A stretch of DNA of 51,401 bases. Origin: an uncultured bacterium. Lineage in GTDB: Bacteria > Verrucomicrobiota > Lentisphaeria > Victivallales > UBA1829. Under the pieces are notes generated by a model. That model saw only the letters and a program-made list of their open reading frames with translations, made no database searches and was not told the origin of the DNA. The DNA is taken from positions 1-51,401 of the forward strand of contig CASEYW010000085.1 in NCBI GenBank assembly GCA_949292215.1. The letters run 5' to 3'. This document shows positions 35,531 to 44,900 of the stretch, in pieces. Numbering within the stretch: position 1 is the stretch's first letter; each line of letters begins with the position of its first letter. Position numbers and translations under genes: made by a program.

Positions 35531-35607
35531 ATTGGGATACGGAATTGAACGCGGCGTGAAATGTCTTCCGCCGGAACGATTCGATTGAACAAGAAAGGAT
35601 GATAAGA

Positions 35608-36762
35608 ATGGTTACTCGAATGATTTTGAATCAGACCTCCTATTTCGGGGCAGGTTCCGTTGCAAGCATTGTTGATGAGATCAAGGGGCGCGGTTTTAAA
35701 AAGGCTCTTGTCGTAACGGACAAGGATCTGATCCGTTTCCATGTCGCGGAGAGAGTTACAGGTCTGCTGGACAAGGCGGGGCTGGCGTATGAAATTTTCA
35801 GTGATGTCAAGGCAAATCCGTCTGTCGGCATCATCAAGATGGGGGTTGAGGCGTTCAAGAAGGCCGGAGCGGATTATCTGATCGCAATCGGCGGAGGTTC
35901 CCCGACCGATACTTCGAAGGCGATCGGCATCATCATCAACAATCCTGAATTTGCCGATGTCGTTTCCCTGGAAGGTGTCGCCCCCACGAAGAAACCGTGC
36001 GTGCCGATCATTGCCATCCCGACGACGGCCGGAACTGCAGCGGAAGTGACCATTAATTATGTTATTACCGATGAGACGAAAAAACGCAAATTCGTCTGCG
36101 TTGATCCCCACGACATTCCGGTCGTTGCCGTAATTGATCCCGAGATGATGTCCTCCATGCCGAAGGGACTCACTGCTGCAACCGGAATGGATGCCCTGAC
36201 GCACGCGATCGAAGGATATATCACAAAAGGCGCGTGGGAACTGACCGATATGCTTCATCTGAAAGCCATTGAAGTGATCTCCCGTTCTCTCCGCGGCGCT
36301 GTGGAGAATACGAAAGACGGCCGCGAAGGCATGGCGCTCGGACAGTACATCGCCGGAATGGGCTTCTCCAATGTCGGGCTCGGTATTGTTCATTCGATGG
36401 CGCATTCTCTGGGCGGATTCTACAACACCCCGCATGGAATTGCCAATGCGGTGCTTCTGCCCTATGTCATGGAGTACAACGCTCCGGCAACCGGCGACAA
36501 ATACCGGCAGATTGCCCGCGCGATGGGGGTCGCGGATACGGATAAAATGTCTGTGGAAGAGGCTCGCAAGGCTGCGGTCGATGCTGTCCGTCAGCTTTCC
36601 ATGGATGTCGGAATTCCGCAGAAGATGCGCGAACTGAAGGACGTGAAGGAAGAGGATCTGCCTGCGCTTGCCGAGATGTCCTTTGCGGATGTCTGCACCG
36701 GAGGCAATCCGCGGGATACCAGCGTTGAAGATATTCTTGGAATCTATAAGAACGCGTTCTGA
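35608..36762 (+). CDS. fucO: Lactaldehyde reductase / 1,2-propanediol oxidoreductase (iron-dependent)
   Basis: The ATG at 35608 fits AAAGGA at 35594-35599 and gives 384 residues that align with E. coli FucO from the first residues (VTRMILNQTSYFG). The match is close throughout: ADYLIAIGGGSPTDTSKAIG, AIPTTAGTAAEVTINYVITD, KFVCVDPHDIP and CTGGNPRDTSVEDI. The iron ligands are D195, H199, H262 and H276, matching E. coli D196, H200, H263 and H277. It reduces L-lactaldehyde to 1,2-propanediol with NADH, regenerating NAD during anaerobic fucose or rhamnose use. No fucose isomerase, kinase or aldolase gene is in the window, so it is an orphan transcription unit with its own promoter and terminator. 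Confidence 0.95.
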   Translation: MVTRMILNQTSYFGAGSVASIVDEIKGRGFKKALVVTDKDLIRFHVAERVTGLLDKAGLAYEIFSDVKANPSVGIIKMGVEAFKKAGADYLIAIGGGSPTDTSKAIGIIINNPEFADVVSLEGVAPTKKPCVPIIAIPTTAGTAAEVTINYVITDETKKRKFVCVDPHDIPVVAVIDPEMMSSMPKGLTAATGMDALTHAIEGYITKGAWELTDMLHLKAIEVISRSLRGAVENTKDGREGMALGQYIAGMGFSNVGLGIVHSMAHSLGGFYNTPHGIANAVLLPYVMEYNAPATGDKYRQIARAMGVADTDKMSVEEARKAAVDAVRQLSMDVGIPQKMRELKDVKEEDLPALAEMSFADVCTGGNPRDTSVEDILGIYKNAF

Positions 36763-36792
36763 TTCTTCTGTTTTTCAAAACGGAATGTTCCT

Positions 36793-36837
36793 GAGCGGGA
36801 ATGGTCGTTGCGGCGATTGTTCCCGCTCTTTTTTTGT
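36793..36837 (+). terminator. Terminator of fucO
   Basis: GAGCGGGAA (36793-36801) pairs with TTCCCGCTC (36820-36828), followed by nine T residues. Confidence 0.93.
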
Positions 36838-36874
36838 CTGGGGATGGCAGAAAAAAGAAAACGGCTTCAGCGGA

Positions 36875-37264
36875 TCAGAGAATGACTGCCCGGCAGACGG
36901 CCATTCCGAACAGGACCGCCAGAATCCCTGAAACGTTCTGAAGCATAATATTCCCCGCAGCTTTCCAGTAGGCACCGGCGAGAATCATGTGGGAACTTTC
37001 GAGCGCGAACGTCGAGAAGGTCGTGAATGCTCCGAGGAAACCGATGAACAACACCGGCAGATAGGGTTCCGCGGAAAGAAAGCGATTCTTGAACAGAACA
37101 AACAAAAATCCTGCCAGAAACGATCCCACCAGATTCACTGTCAGGGTGGCGAACGGAAACGAACCGGAGATTCCCGCAAGGAGCCGTGTTCCCGTATAAC
37201 GGCAGAGCGTTCCCAGTGCTCCGGCGAGGAGCACCAGAAAGAGCAGTTTCAGCGAAAAAGGCAT
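36875..37264 (-). CDS. crcB: CrcB/Fluc fluoride channel
   Basis: This 129-residue protein has four membrane segments and the Fluc hallmarks: GALGTLCRYTGTRLL, FATLTVNLVGSFLAGFLFVL (the conserved Asn) and GFLGAFTTFSTFALE with the phenylalanines that line the fluoride path. Fluc channels are dual-topology dimers that export fluoride, so one gene is enough. Its start lies only 3 nt after the stop of the alpha-galactosidase gene, implying a shared transcript; there is no room for a fluoride riboswitch directly upstream. The pairing with a galactosidase is odd and may reflect chance operon assembly. Confidence 0.95.
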   Translation of the reverse strand: MPFSLKLLFLVLLAGALGTLCRYTGTRLLAGISGSFPFATLTVNLVGSFLAGFLFVLFKNRFLSAEPYLPVLFIGFLGAFTTFSTFALESSHMILAGAYWKAAGNIMLQNVSGILAVLFGMAVCRAVIL

Positions 37265-37267
37265 CTT

Positions 37268-39463
37268 TTATTCCGCTTCCAGACAGTACAGCCTGCAGGA
37301 AGCATCCGCGGTGAGATTGTCAAGAGTGAATCCGGCATTCATCAGCGTGTCTCCGTGGAGAACGGTTCCGGAGGATTCAAACTTGTACTTTGCTTTCGGA
37401 TTCAGTCCTCTGAGACGGATTCTCCTTACGGAATCGTGTCCGCAGGGGACTCCTGTTTTCCGAACCGCAGTGACCAGAACCTTTTTCCGGTCCGGCGAGA
37501 CCCAGCTCCAGACTGAGATATTTCCGGTTCCGAAGCCTTCTGTCAGGCGGTGGAAGGAGCCTTCGCGGATGAGTTCATTGTATTTGTGATATTCTTTGAC
37601 CTGTTGTTTGACGAGATCGCGGTCCTCGCTGGAGAGGCTGGTCAGATCGAGTTCGTATCCGAATGTTCCGGCGAGGGCGATTATTCCGCGCGTTTTGAAG
37701 GAGACCGTTCTTCCGGTCTGATGATTCGGACAGACTGAGACGTGGGCGCCCATGCTCGCAGAGGGGTAGAAGAGAGAGGTTCCGAGCTGGATGGAGACTC
37801 GTTCCATTGCATCGGTATCGTCGCTGCACCAGATTTGCGGGGCGTAGTAGAGCATTCCTGCATCGAACCGTCCGCCTCCGCCGGAACAGCCTTCGATGAG
37901 CAGATTCGGGAACTCGTTCAAAAGCCGTTCATGCAGTTCATAAACGCCGAGGACATAGCGATGGGCGACTTCCTTCTGACGTTCCGGGGGGAGGGCGTCG
38001 GAATGAATTTCCGTCAGATTGCGGTTCATGTCCCATTTGATGTACTCGATGTTGGCAGAATGGAGAATTCCGGCGATGGTGTCAAAGAGATAATCAATGA
38101 CTTCTCCGCGGGACATATCGAGCACCATCTGCTCTCTGCCGATGGATTTGCGGAAGCCGGGAACTGAGAGCACCCATTCGGGATGCTGTTTGTAAAGCTC
38201 GCTTTTTTCGGAGATCATTTCCGGTTCGAACCAGAGTCCGAATTTCATGTTGAGATCGTTGATTTTCCGGACGAGTTTTCCGAGGTCGCCGATTTTCTTC
38301 CGATTGACGAACCAGTCGCCTAGAGAGGAGCGGTCGTCGTTGCGTTTTCCGAACCAGCCGTCGTCGAGGACCAGCATCTCAATACCGAGTTTCGATGCTG
38401 TTTTGGCAATGTCATAAATTTTTCTGTCGTCAAAATTGAAATAGGTTGCTTCCCAGTTGTTGACGAGGATCGGGCGTTTGACGTGTTTCCAGGGGCTCCG
38501 GATGACATGTTCCATCAAAAATTGATGACTCTGGCGGGAGAGTCCGCCGAGTCCGTCCGGTGAGAAGAGAACAAGAGCTTCCGGTGTCTGGAAGGTTTCG
38601 CCCGGCGCGAGTGTCCACGAGAAGTTTTCCGGATTGATTCCGATCATGGCACGCGCTGTTTCGTACTGATCCGCTTCGACATCAGCCGCATAGTTGCCGC
38701 TGTACAGCAGGAGCATGCCGTACACATCTCCATTTGATTCCGTGGCGGTGGGTGCGGCGAGAACGAAACCGGGATTGTACTGGTGACCGGTCGAGCCGCG
38801 GGAGCTGCGGAATCCCTGGCGTCCCGGTGCCAGCGGATGACGGACCGCCTGACGTTCTTTCGCCCAGCGGCCCTTGAGATAGACCATGTCGTATTCAGAA
38901 CTGTGAAAGTCGATTTGTGCGCTCATCAGACGCTCTACAACGATGGTTTCTTCAGATTTGTTCTCTACGCGGACGGAACGGGCAATGACGTCGGAATCTT
39001 CAAAAATGGAATAGGAGAGAACAAATTCCGCGTTGGAGAAGCCGTCCGTCATGGTGATTTCGAGAGTCCTGACAGCAGTTTCTGGCGCAAAGCTCGCGGG
39101 CAGTCCAGGCAGCCTCCTTTTGCCTTTGAGGATTTTGTGGCTTTTGTAGACTGCCGAGGTGACGGATGTGCCGTTTCCCTTTCGGAGAGCCGCTGCCGTG
39201 ATTCGCTGGTCGCCGCTGCCGAACGTGGAGAATTCCAGCGGAACAAGGTCGAGGGAGTCTTCGGCACTGAGTCCTTCCGGATGGGAGGAGAAAGAGGCTT
39301 TTCCGTGACGGGTACCGAGTTCCAGAACAGCGTCGTCATCGGAAATGGCGGCTCCGTAATAGATATGGCGCAGTTCTCCGCTCGGGCCGATCTGCATGAG
39401 GTAGGTGGCTCCGGCGGTGTCCAGTTTGAAGGACCGGGTGTTTCTCGAAAATTTGATTTGCAT
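37268..39463 (-). CDS. GH36 alpha-galactosidase
   Basis: The frame extends to 39592, but the ATG at 39463 (AGG about 8 nt upstream) begins the family sequence (MQIKFSRNTRSFKLD), giving 731 residues. An N-terminal beta-sandwich (1 to about 325) precedes the catalytic barrel. The barrel shows VNNWEATYFNF, LVLDDGWFGKRND, GLWFEPEMIS, YIKWDMNR with nucleophile D478, EGCSGGGGRFD and IWCSDDTDA with acid/base D548. As I recall, these are the numbers of the same residues in Geobacillus AgaA/AgaB, which supports the start. There is no signal peptide, so it is cytosolic. It releases terminal alpha-1,6-galactose from raffinose-type sugars or galactomannan fragments. crcB follows in the same transcript. 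Confidence 0.95.
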   Translation of the reverse strand: MQIKFSRNTRSFKLDTAGATYLMQIGPSGELRHIYYGAAISDDDAVLELGTRHGKASFSSHPEGLSAEDSLDLVPLEFSTFGSGDQRITAAALRKGNGTSVTSAVYKSHKILKGKRRLPGLPASFAPETAVRTLEITMTDGFSNAEFVLSYSIFEDSDVIARSVRVENKSEETIVVERLMSAQIDFHSSEYDMVYLKGRWAKERQAVRHPLAPGRQGFRSSRGSTGHQYNPGFVLAAPTATESNGDVYGMLLLYSGNYAADVEADQYETARAMIGINPENFSWTLAPGETFQTPEALVLFSPDGLGGLSRQSHQFLMEHVIRSPWKHVKRPILVNNWEATYFNFDDRKIYDIAKTASKLGIEMLVLDDGWFGKRNDDRSSLGDWFVNRKKIGDLGKLVRKINDLNMKFGLWFEPEMISEKSELYKQHPEWVLSVPGFRKSIGREQMVLDMSRGEVIDYLFDTIAGILHSANIEYIKWDMNRNLTEIHSDALPPERQKEVAHRYVLGVYELHERLLNEFPNLLIEGCSGGGGRFDAGMLYYAPQIWCSDDTDAMERVSIQLGTSLFYPSASMGAHVSVCPNHQTGRTVSFKTRGIIALAGTFGYELDLTSLSSEDRDLVKQQVKEYHKYNELIREGSFHRLTEGFGTGNISVWSWVSPDRKKVLVTAVRKTGVPCGHDSVRRIRLRGLNPKAKYKFESSGTVLHGDTLMNAGFTLDNLTADASCRLYCLEAE

Positions 39464-39686
39464 AATGAACCTGCCTGTTGATTCTGTCGTTTCCGTCTGA
39501 AGAAATTTTTGTCCCGGAGGTCGCGGCACGGGAAGAATGATTGGTCGTATCCGTTCTCCGAGGCATTTTCCGGAAGCAGTATAATATATCACAGTTTTTG
39601 AAAAAATGAATAGCCTTGAAAAAGAAAAAACAGCTTTTGAGACAATTTATGCCGAAGAGACGGAAGTTTCCCGGATTCCTTCTTTG

Positions 39687-40673
39687 CTATGAACGTGATT
39701 CCTGTTCTTTTTTCTCCGCTCTGGCTTCGGAGTATCGATCGGCAAGAAGAAAGATCCCGGCGAGAAGCGTTCCGGAGATGGAGTGCCAGACGCAGCTGAC
39801 AGCCGAGGCAAGCGCGGCATCCGGCAGGGTCGGGAAATGGCGGGTCGATAGATTGGTTGCCAGTCCCGCGTTCTGCATTCCGACTTCCAGAGCGATCGTC
39901 CGTTTTTTCGGCTTCGACATCCCGGTGCATTTTCCGACGATATAACCGAGCAGATATCCCAGCGAATTGTGCAGAAAGACTGCGGCGAAAATCATTGCCC
40001 CCGAAGTGAAAAAATGCTGTCCGTTGTAGGAGATCACTCCGCCGACGATACAGGCAAGACCAATGACCGAGACTCCCGGCATCACAGAACAGAGCTCCTG
40101 ATACTGCTTTTTCTTTCCGAAGAAGAAGTTTGCAAATGCGCCGAGAGCCACCGGTATGATGGTTACAATCAGAATCGAGCGGAACATTCCCCAGGTGTCC
40201 ACATCAATGGAGCTTCCCGAAAGCCACAGCACCAGAAGCGGCGTCGCTACCGGCGCAAGCAGAGTCGATGCGGTTGTCATGCCGACCGAAAACGCAACAT
40301 CCCCTTTGCACAGAAACGACATGATGTTCGACGAAACCCCGCCCGGACAGCATCCGACTAGAATCAGTCCCGCCGCAATTCCATTCGGCAGTTGCAGCAC
40401 CTTCACCAGCGAGAACGCCAGCAGCGGCATGATCGTGTATTGTGCACAGGCCCCAATGAAAATATCCAGAGGACGTTTCGCCAGAATTTTGAAATCATCC
40501 GGTGTAAGCGTCATACCCATGGTCAGCATGATGATTCCGAGGATTGCCGTCTGGATATCTCCTTTCACCCAGAGAAACAGTTCCGGTTTCCAGAATGTGA
40601 GAATGGCAACCAGAATGATGAATGCCGAGGTCTGGGTCGCCAGCAGACGGCTGATCGCTTGCAAAAATCTCAT
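39687..40673 (-). CDS. Bile acid:sodium symporter (BASS) family transporter
   Basis: The frame reaches 40736, but the ATG at 40673 (AGGAAGG about 10 nt upstream) fits the family start (MRFLQAISRLLATQTSAF), giving 328 residues. About nine to ten membrane segments are visible. Family landmarks are GIIMLTMGMTLTPDDF, VGCCPGGVSSNIMSFLCKGD (the sodium-site crossover helix), TTASTLLAPVATPLLVL and ALEVGMQNAGLA. Members move organic acids such as bile acids, pyruvate or pantothenate with Na+. The substrate here is unknown. It is upstream of the alpha-galactosidase on the same strand, but separated by 223 nt, so it may be independent. Confidence 0.9.
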   Translation of the reverse strand: MRFLQAISRLLATQTSAFIILVAILTFWKPELFLWVKGDIQTAILGIIMLTMGMTLTPDDFKILAKRPLDIFIGACAQYTIMPLLAFSLVKVLQLPNGIAAGLILVGCCPGGVSSNIMSFLCKGDVAFSVGMTTASTLLAPVATPLLVLWLSGSSIDVDTWGMFRSILIVTIIPVALGAFANFFFGKKKQYQELCSVMPGVSVIGLACIVGGVISYNGQHFFTSGAMIFAAVFLHNSLGYLLGYIVGKCTGMSKPKKRTIALEVGMQNAGLATNLSTRHFPTLPDAALASAVSCVWHSISGTLLAGIFLLADRYSEARAEKKEQESRS

Positions 40674-40762
40674 TTCAACATGCCCTTCCTGAAAAACAAT
40701 AACATTCAATATACCATTTTTGCATTCTTTTTTCAAGACGTATCCAGAGACAAATCATCAGA

Positions 40763-40858
40763 GCCTTTGCGGAAATCGCAAAGGCGTCAGAAGTTTAGGG
40801 AAAGAGAGGAGTGCGAGGGGTGAAGAACCGCTTTTCAAAACGGTTTCCGCACCTCGCA
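40763..40858 (-). terminator. Two hairpins after the GH130 gene, possible transcription stop
   Basis: A composite hairpin at 40812-40858 has outer arms TGCGAGG-type/CACCTCGCA and inner arms AACCG/CGGTT with a short loop. A second, perfect 9-bp hairpin, GCCTTTGCG/CGCAAAGGC with a 5-nt loop, lies at 40763-40785. Neither has a long T run on the minus strand (the first is followed by CTCCTCTCTTTCCC). They may end the GH130 operon, protect its mRNA end, or be a small structured RNA. Confidence 0.45.
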
Positions 40859-40905
40859 TTTAGATCCTGTTTCTTCCAATATTGAAAGGAGAGAGAGAAA
40901 GCAGT

Positions 40906-41883
40906 TTATTTTCCGCTCCGGATGAATTCCACGACTTCATCCGCGTAACAGAAGGCGAGTCCTGTGACGCTGTCGGCGCATCCGTAATAAATGGCGATTC
41001 GTCCAGTGGGACCGTCGCAGAGGGCTGCACATGGGAACGTGACGTTCGGGACATCGCCGACGCATTCGTAAAGCTCTTGAGGCGACAGCAGATAAGAATT
41101 GGTTCTGCCGATCATTTTCCACGGCTGATCGAGATCGAGCAGGGCGGCACCGAAGCTGTAATGGTATCCGCTGCACGAGGTCAGGACTCCGTGATAGAAA
41201 AGAAGCCATCCCTCGCTTGTTTCGATCGGGACGGGACCGGCTCCGATTTTGGTGCTCTGCCATCCGGTCGTGGGGCTCATGACATGGCGATGATATCCCC
41301 AGTACCGCAGATCGGGGCTTTCGCAATAGTAGATGTCGCCGAATGGGGTATGACCATTGTCGCTTGGGCGGTTCAGCATGGCATACTTGCCGTTGATCCT
41401 GCGGGGGAACAGCACGCCGTTCCGGTTGAACGGCGGAAACGCGTTTGGAAGCTGTACGACGTTTTGAAAATCAAAGGTATAACCGATGCCGATGGTCGGT
41501 CCGTTTTTGCAGTTGCACCAGGTGATGTAGTAACGGTCTTCGAGAAAACAACAGCGGGGATCGTAACCGAAGATCAGTTCCCCTGCTTCAGCATCTTCCG
41601 GAGTGGTCCGGAAGGGCTCCGGTTCGATGTGCCAGTGGATTCCGTCGGGACTGAATCCAAAGTGGAGGTGCAGTTCACGGCGACGGTCGTCAACCCGGAA
41701 AACACCGGCAAATCCGTCTTTGTAAGGGACGGCTGCGCTGTTGAAGATGCTGTTCGATGTGGGGGTTTCGTGACGTCCGATGATCGGATTTCCCGGATAC
41801 CGCCAGATGATTTCCCCGGAAGATTCCGGGCGTTCCACCCAGGGAATGCTGGAGAGTTGAGATGCGTTGATTTGCAATTTCAT
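40906..41883 (-). CDS. GH130 beta-mannoside phosphorylase/hydrolase
   Basis: This 325-residue five-bladed propeller protein carries the GH130 landmarks in order: YPGNPIIGR, NSIFNSAAVPYKDGFAGVFR, GYDPRCCFLEDRYYITW (catalytic D108), NGVLFPRRINGKYAMLNRPS, KIGAGPVPIETSEGWLLFYH, FGAALLDLDQPWKMIGRT and GDVPNVTFPCAAL. There is no signal peptide, so it acts in the cytoplasm. GH130 enzymes mostly phosphorolyse beta-1,4-mannosyl-glucose or beta-mannosyl-N-acetylglucosamine and mannobiose; some hydrolyse beta-1,2-mannosides. It lies 18 nt after the large secreted glycosidase gene, last in the second LacI-led operon, so that operon probably targets a beta-mannoside glycan. Confidence 0.93.
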   Translation of the reverse strand: MKLQINASQLSSIPWVERPESSGEIIWRYPGNPIIGRHETPTSNSIFNSAAVPYKDGFAGVFRVDDRRRELHLHFGFSPDGIHWHIEPEPFRTTPEDAEAGELIFGYDPRCCFLEDRYYITWCNCKNGPTIGIGYTFDFQNVVQLPNAFPPFNRNGVLFPRRINGKYAMLNRPSDNGHTPFGDIYYCESPDLRYWGYHRHVMSPTTGWQSTKIGAGPVPIETSEGWLLFYHGVLTSCSGYHYSFGAALLDLDQPWKMIGRTNSYLLSPQELYECVGDVPNVTFPCAALCDGPTGRIAIYYGCADSVTGLAFCYADEVVEFIRSGK

Positions 41884-41901
41884 TTTCTTTTGTTTTCCTG
41901 C

Positions 41902-44900
41902 TTATTTGAAATGAGAGAGAGTCCATGTCAGGGTTCCGGTCCAGCTTTCGCCAGGCTTGAGGACCAGGTCCTTTGTGCTTTCCATTTCCAGATTGTAGCA
42001 GCCGAGTCCAAACCAGAGGCGCGGGGTGCGGAATTTTTTCAGATCGAATTTTTGTTCCAGACGCACTTTTTTTGCGGTGTCGTCGACCTGCCACCAGCCG
42101 TCGGAGAAAGGTTGTGTCGGTTTGTTGCCGAGTCCGTTCCAGAAATTCATGGAGAGAGATTTCCCTCCGATTGGAAGACGCAGGACATCGGTTCCATGAT
42201 CACCGGTTCCTCCTACCGTGTATTCCGGATGGAGATACCAGGAGCAGGCAACAGGTTCCTTGCCATTGTTTGTCATGGTTACATTCAGTTTCAGGGAACC
42301 TTTGCCGTTGGAGGTCAGCTCTTTTACGAGTTTCATTCCTGCCGGGGAGATTGCTGTCATGCGGACTCCGTCGGGGAGCAGCTCGGCCTGGCAAGGGGAG
42401 CTTTGATGGATTGCGTACTTTCCCGGTGCGCGGACACGATCCCAGAGTGTATAGTAGAAATTCACACGGTCCAGCCCGGCAAGACGGTCATAGTCGATGT
42501 TGACCTGATTGCCACCGCAGATTTTGTCCAGAATTTCCAGAATCCTTCCGCCGCGTGCCGGATCAATTGTGACCTCAAGTTTGTCATCGGAAATGACAAC
42601 GACCTCGTTTTCATATCCTTCCATCCGTTTTTTTCCGACGTTGATCGTTCCATTGTTTTTCCCATGCGTCCGGATGTACACGGACTCTTCCGCGGAATAG
42701 GAGGCATAACGTCCCTCATAGGAGAGACGTACCCGGAAGCGGTTCAGAATCCGGTCGTCGGGAGAAATTCGAAAGATGAGTTTTTCCGTTTTGCCGGCGG
42801 AAACTGTGAGCTGTTTTTCCTGTAGTTTTTTCCCGGCTCCGTTTTCCAGAACGCAGTGCACGTTGTAGGATTCTCCCGAAAGATTTTGAAGAGAGAAAAC
42901 GGCGTTCGCTTCTTTCTGGCCGGAGAGGATTTCAATGACCTTTTTCTCCGGTATGAAACGGATTCCTGTTTTTTCCTCGGACTTCTTTCCGACTCTGACA
43001 CTTTTCAGGAGCTCCACTGGCGCCGCCGATTTCAGGTAGACGACGGACGGGCCGTAAAGGATGCGGAACGTGCCGTCCGGTTTTGTCTGAATGACGGATT
43101 TTTCTCCGCAGAGCTGAGTGACTTCCACTCTTCCCGGTTTGGTGCGGAAGAGTCCGCTGTAATCGCCGCGACCGTCCCAGATGACCGCGGTAAAGGAACC
43201 TGTTTTGATGTCGCGGTAGTTGTACCCGTACACGAGTTGTTCATCGGTTCCCTTCATGCGGGAATCGAGCCGGGCGTTGCCGAGCTGTTCACCGAGTGTG
43301 CAGAACGCGTAAAAGGATGGCTTCTTCTGAAGATAGTAATCCACCATGCCGAAATGGTCCTCCGTGTCATTCGGATTGGTTCCCGCATCCCAGAAGGAGT
43401 AGAGAAAAACCCGTTTGAATCCGAGAACGTTGTGAATGATGAGTCCGCGGGTCAGGAACTGGGCGATCTGTATCCGGGAGATCGGGAAGCCGATGGGATT
43501 GGCAATCTGTCCGTCCGTATAGCCGAATTCCGTGGAGATTTTGGGTTTGTTCTCATCTCCGTATTTTCTGAGTACGGCGTTGACATCCTTCATGGCTTCG
43601 AACAGAAATTCCGGCGCTCCCTGCGGATATCCCGGCAACGCCGGATTGTTCTGCGGATTGCCACCGTAGGTGTGCAGATCCAGAACGTCGATACACTCTT
43701 TGAGACCATGCTGATACATCTGATCCAGATAGCGGAGCGCCTCGCCGCGGATATTGACTGCTGGGGCGGCAACGACAATGTTCGGATTTTTCGCTTTTCC
43801 CTCCTGGTAGGCTTTGCGGATGCGTTGCGTTGCCTGTTCCGCCGTGCGTCCGGAAAGTTCGGGTTCATTGCCGCAGCCCAGAGTCAGAACTCCGATTTGA
43901 GCGGCGATTTCCGGGATCACGCTTTCGGAGATCATTCCGATGCCGCGGTCGTAGAGGAGATCCGCAACATGCTTGTGAAGGCGCCACCAGCGGACCTGTC
44001 GGACCGGAGTGGTCCCGAGCAGTTCAATTGCGGCGTGATCCCACGCTTTCTGATGCCGGTGCGGAGAGCGTACCGCTTCCCCGTCACCGCCGTAATAGTA
44101 GTTGATTGCGAGCATATCCCCGAACGTCTCGCAGGCGAACGGCTTCGGCGGTCTGTATTGCCGCATGACGAGCTTCGGATTCTCCCCTTCACGGTAGACG
44201 GCGCTGACTCCGAAATAATAGGTCTTGCCCGGTTCCAGCGGATAGAAGACTTTCCGTGTGGTGCGAAGAGGAAATTTTTGGAGAAGTTTGACACCGGGAG
44301 CATCCACCCGGTCCGCCGGTTTTCCGGAAAGATAGAGTTTCCACGACTGAACATCGCTGACACTTTTTGCAAATTCGCTCCAGTCGATAATTACGGCAGC
44401 CTCCTGCACGCCTTTCAGAGAGAAGCGGATCTCCGGACGCTGGTTTTCCGGGCTCAGAAGACGGGCTTTCTCTGTGCTGATTCTTTTTCCGTAAACGGCA
44501 ATTTCGCTGATGATCTGCTGTCTGGCTCCGGTCCGTTTCCGTATTCGGAACTGGACATATCTTGCTGCTGCGGGCTTTTCCAGTTGGAAGCGGAATTCCG
44601 CGCCGAGATTCTCTGTTTTCGGGTGCTTGTCACTGATTTTGCATGTCCCGGAACTGACAAATTGTTTTTTATCATTGCTGAGCAGAATCTCAAAACTTCC
44701 TGTTCCGATGAGGGCCTTCTGCTGCGCCCAGACGGTTGCAGATTCGATCAGATAGATCTCTTTGAGGTCGATGATGAATGTAGCCCACTGACTTTGACTT
44801 CCTCCCCATTTACCGAATGCCTGACAATCCCCTTCCGGACCTTTTCGTGCATCCAGAAGAGCCCGGTTTGTTCCGGAGGGCTGGCTGCCGGTTTCCACAA

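Noticed and set aside
37265..37300. Fluoride riboswitch for crcB
   Set aside because: Only 3 nt separate the GH36 stop and the crcB start, so there is no room for the usual leader.
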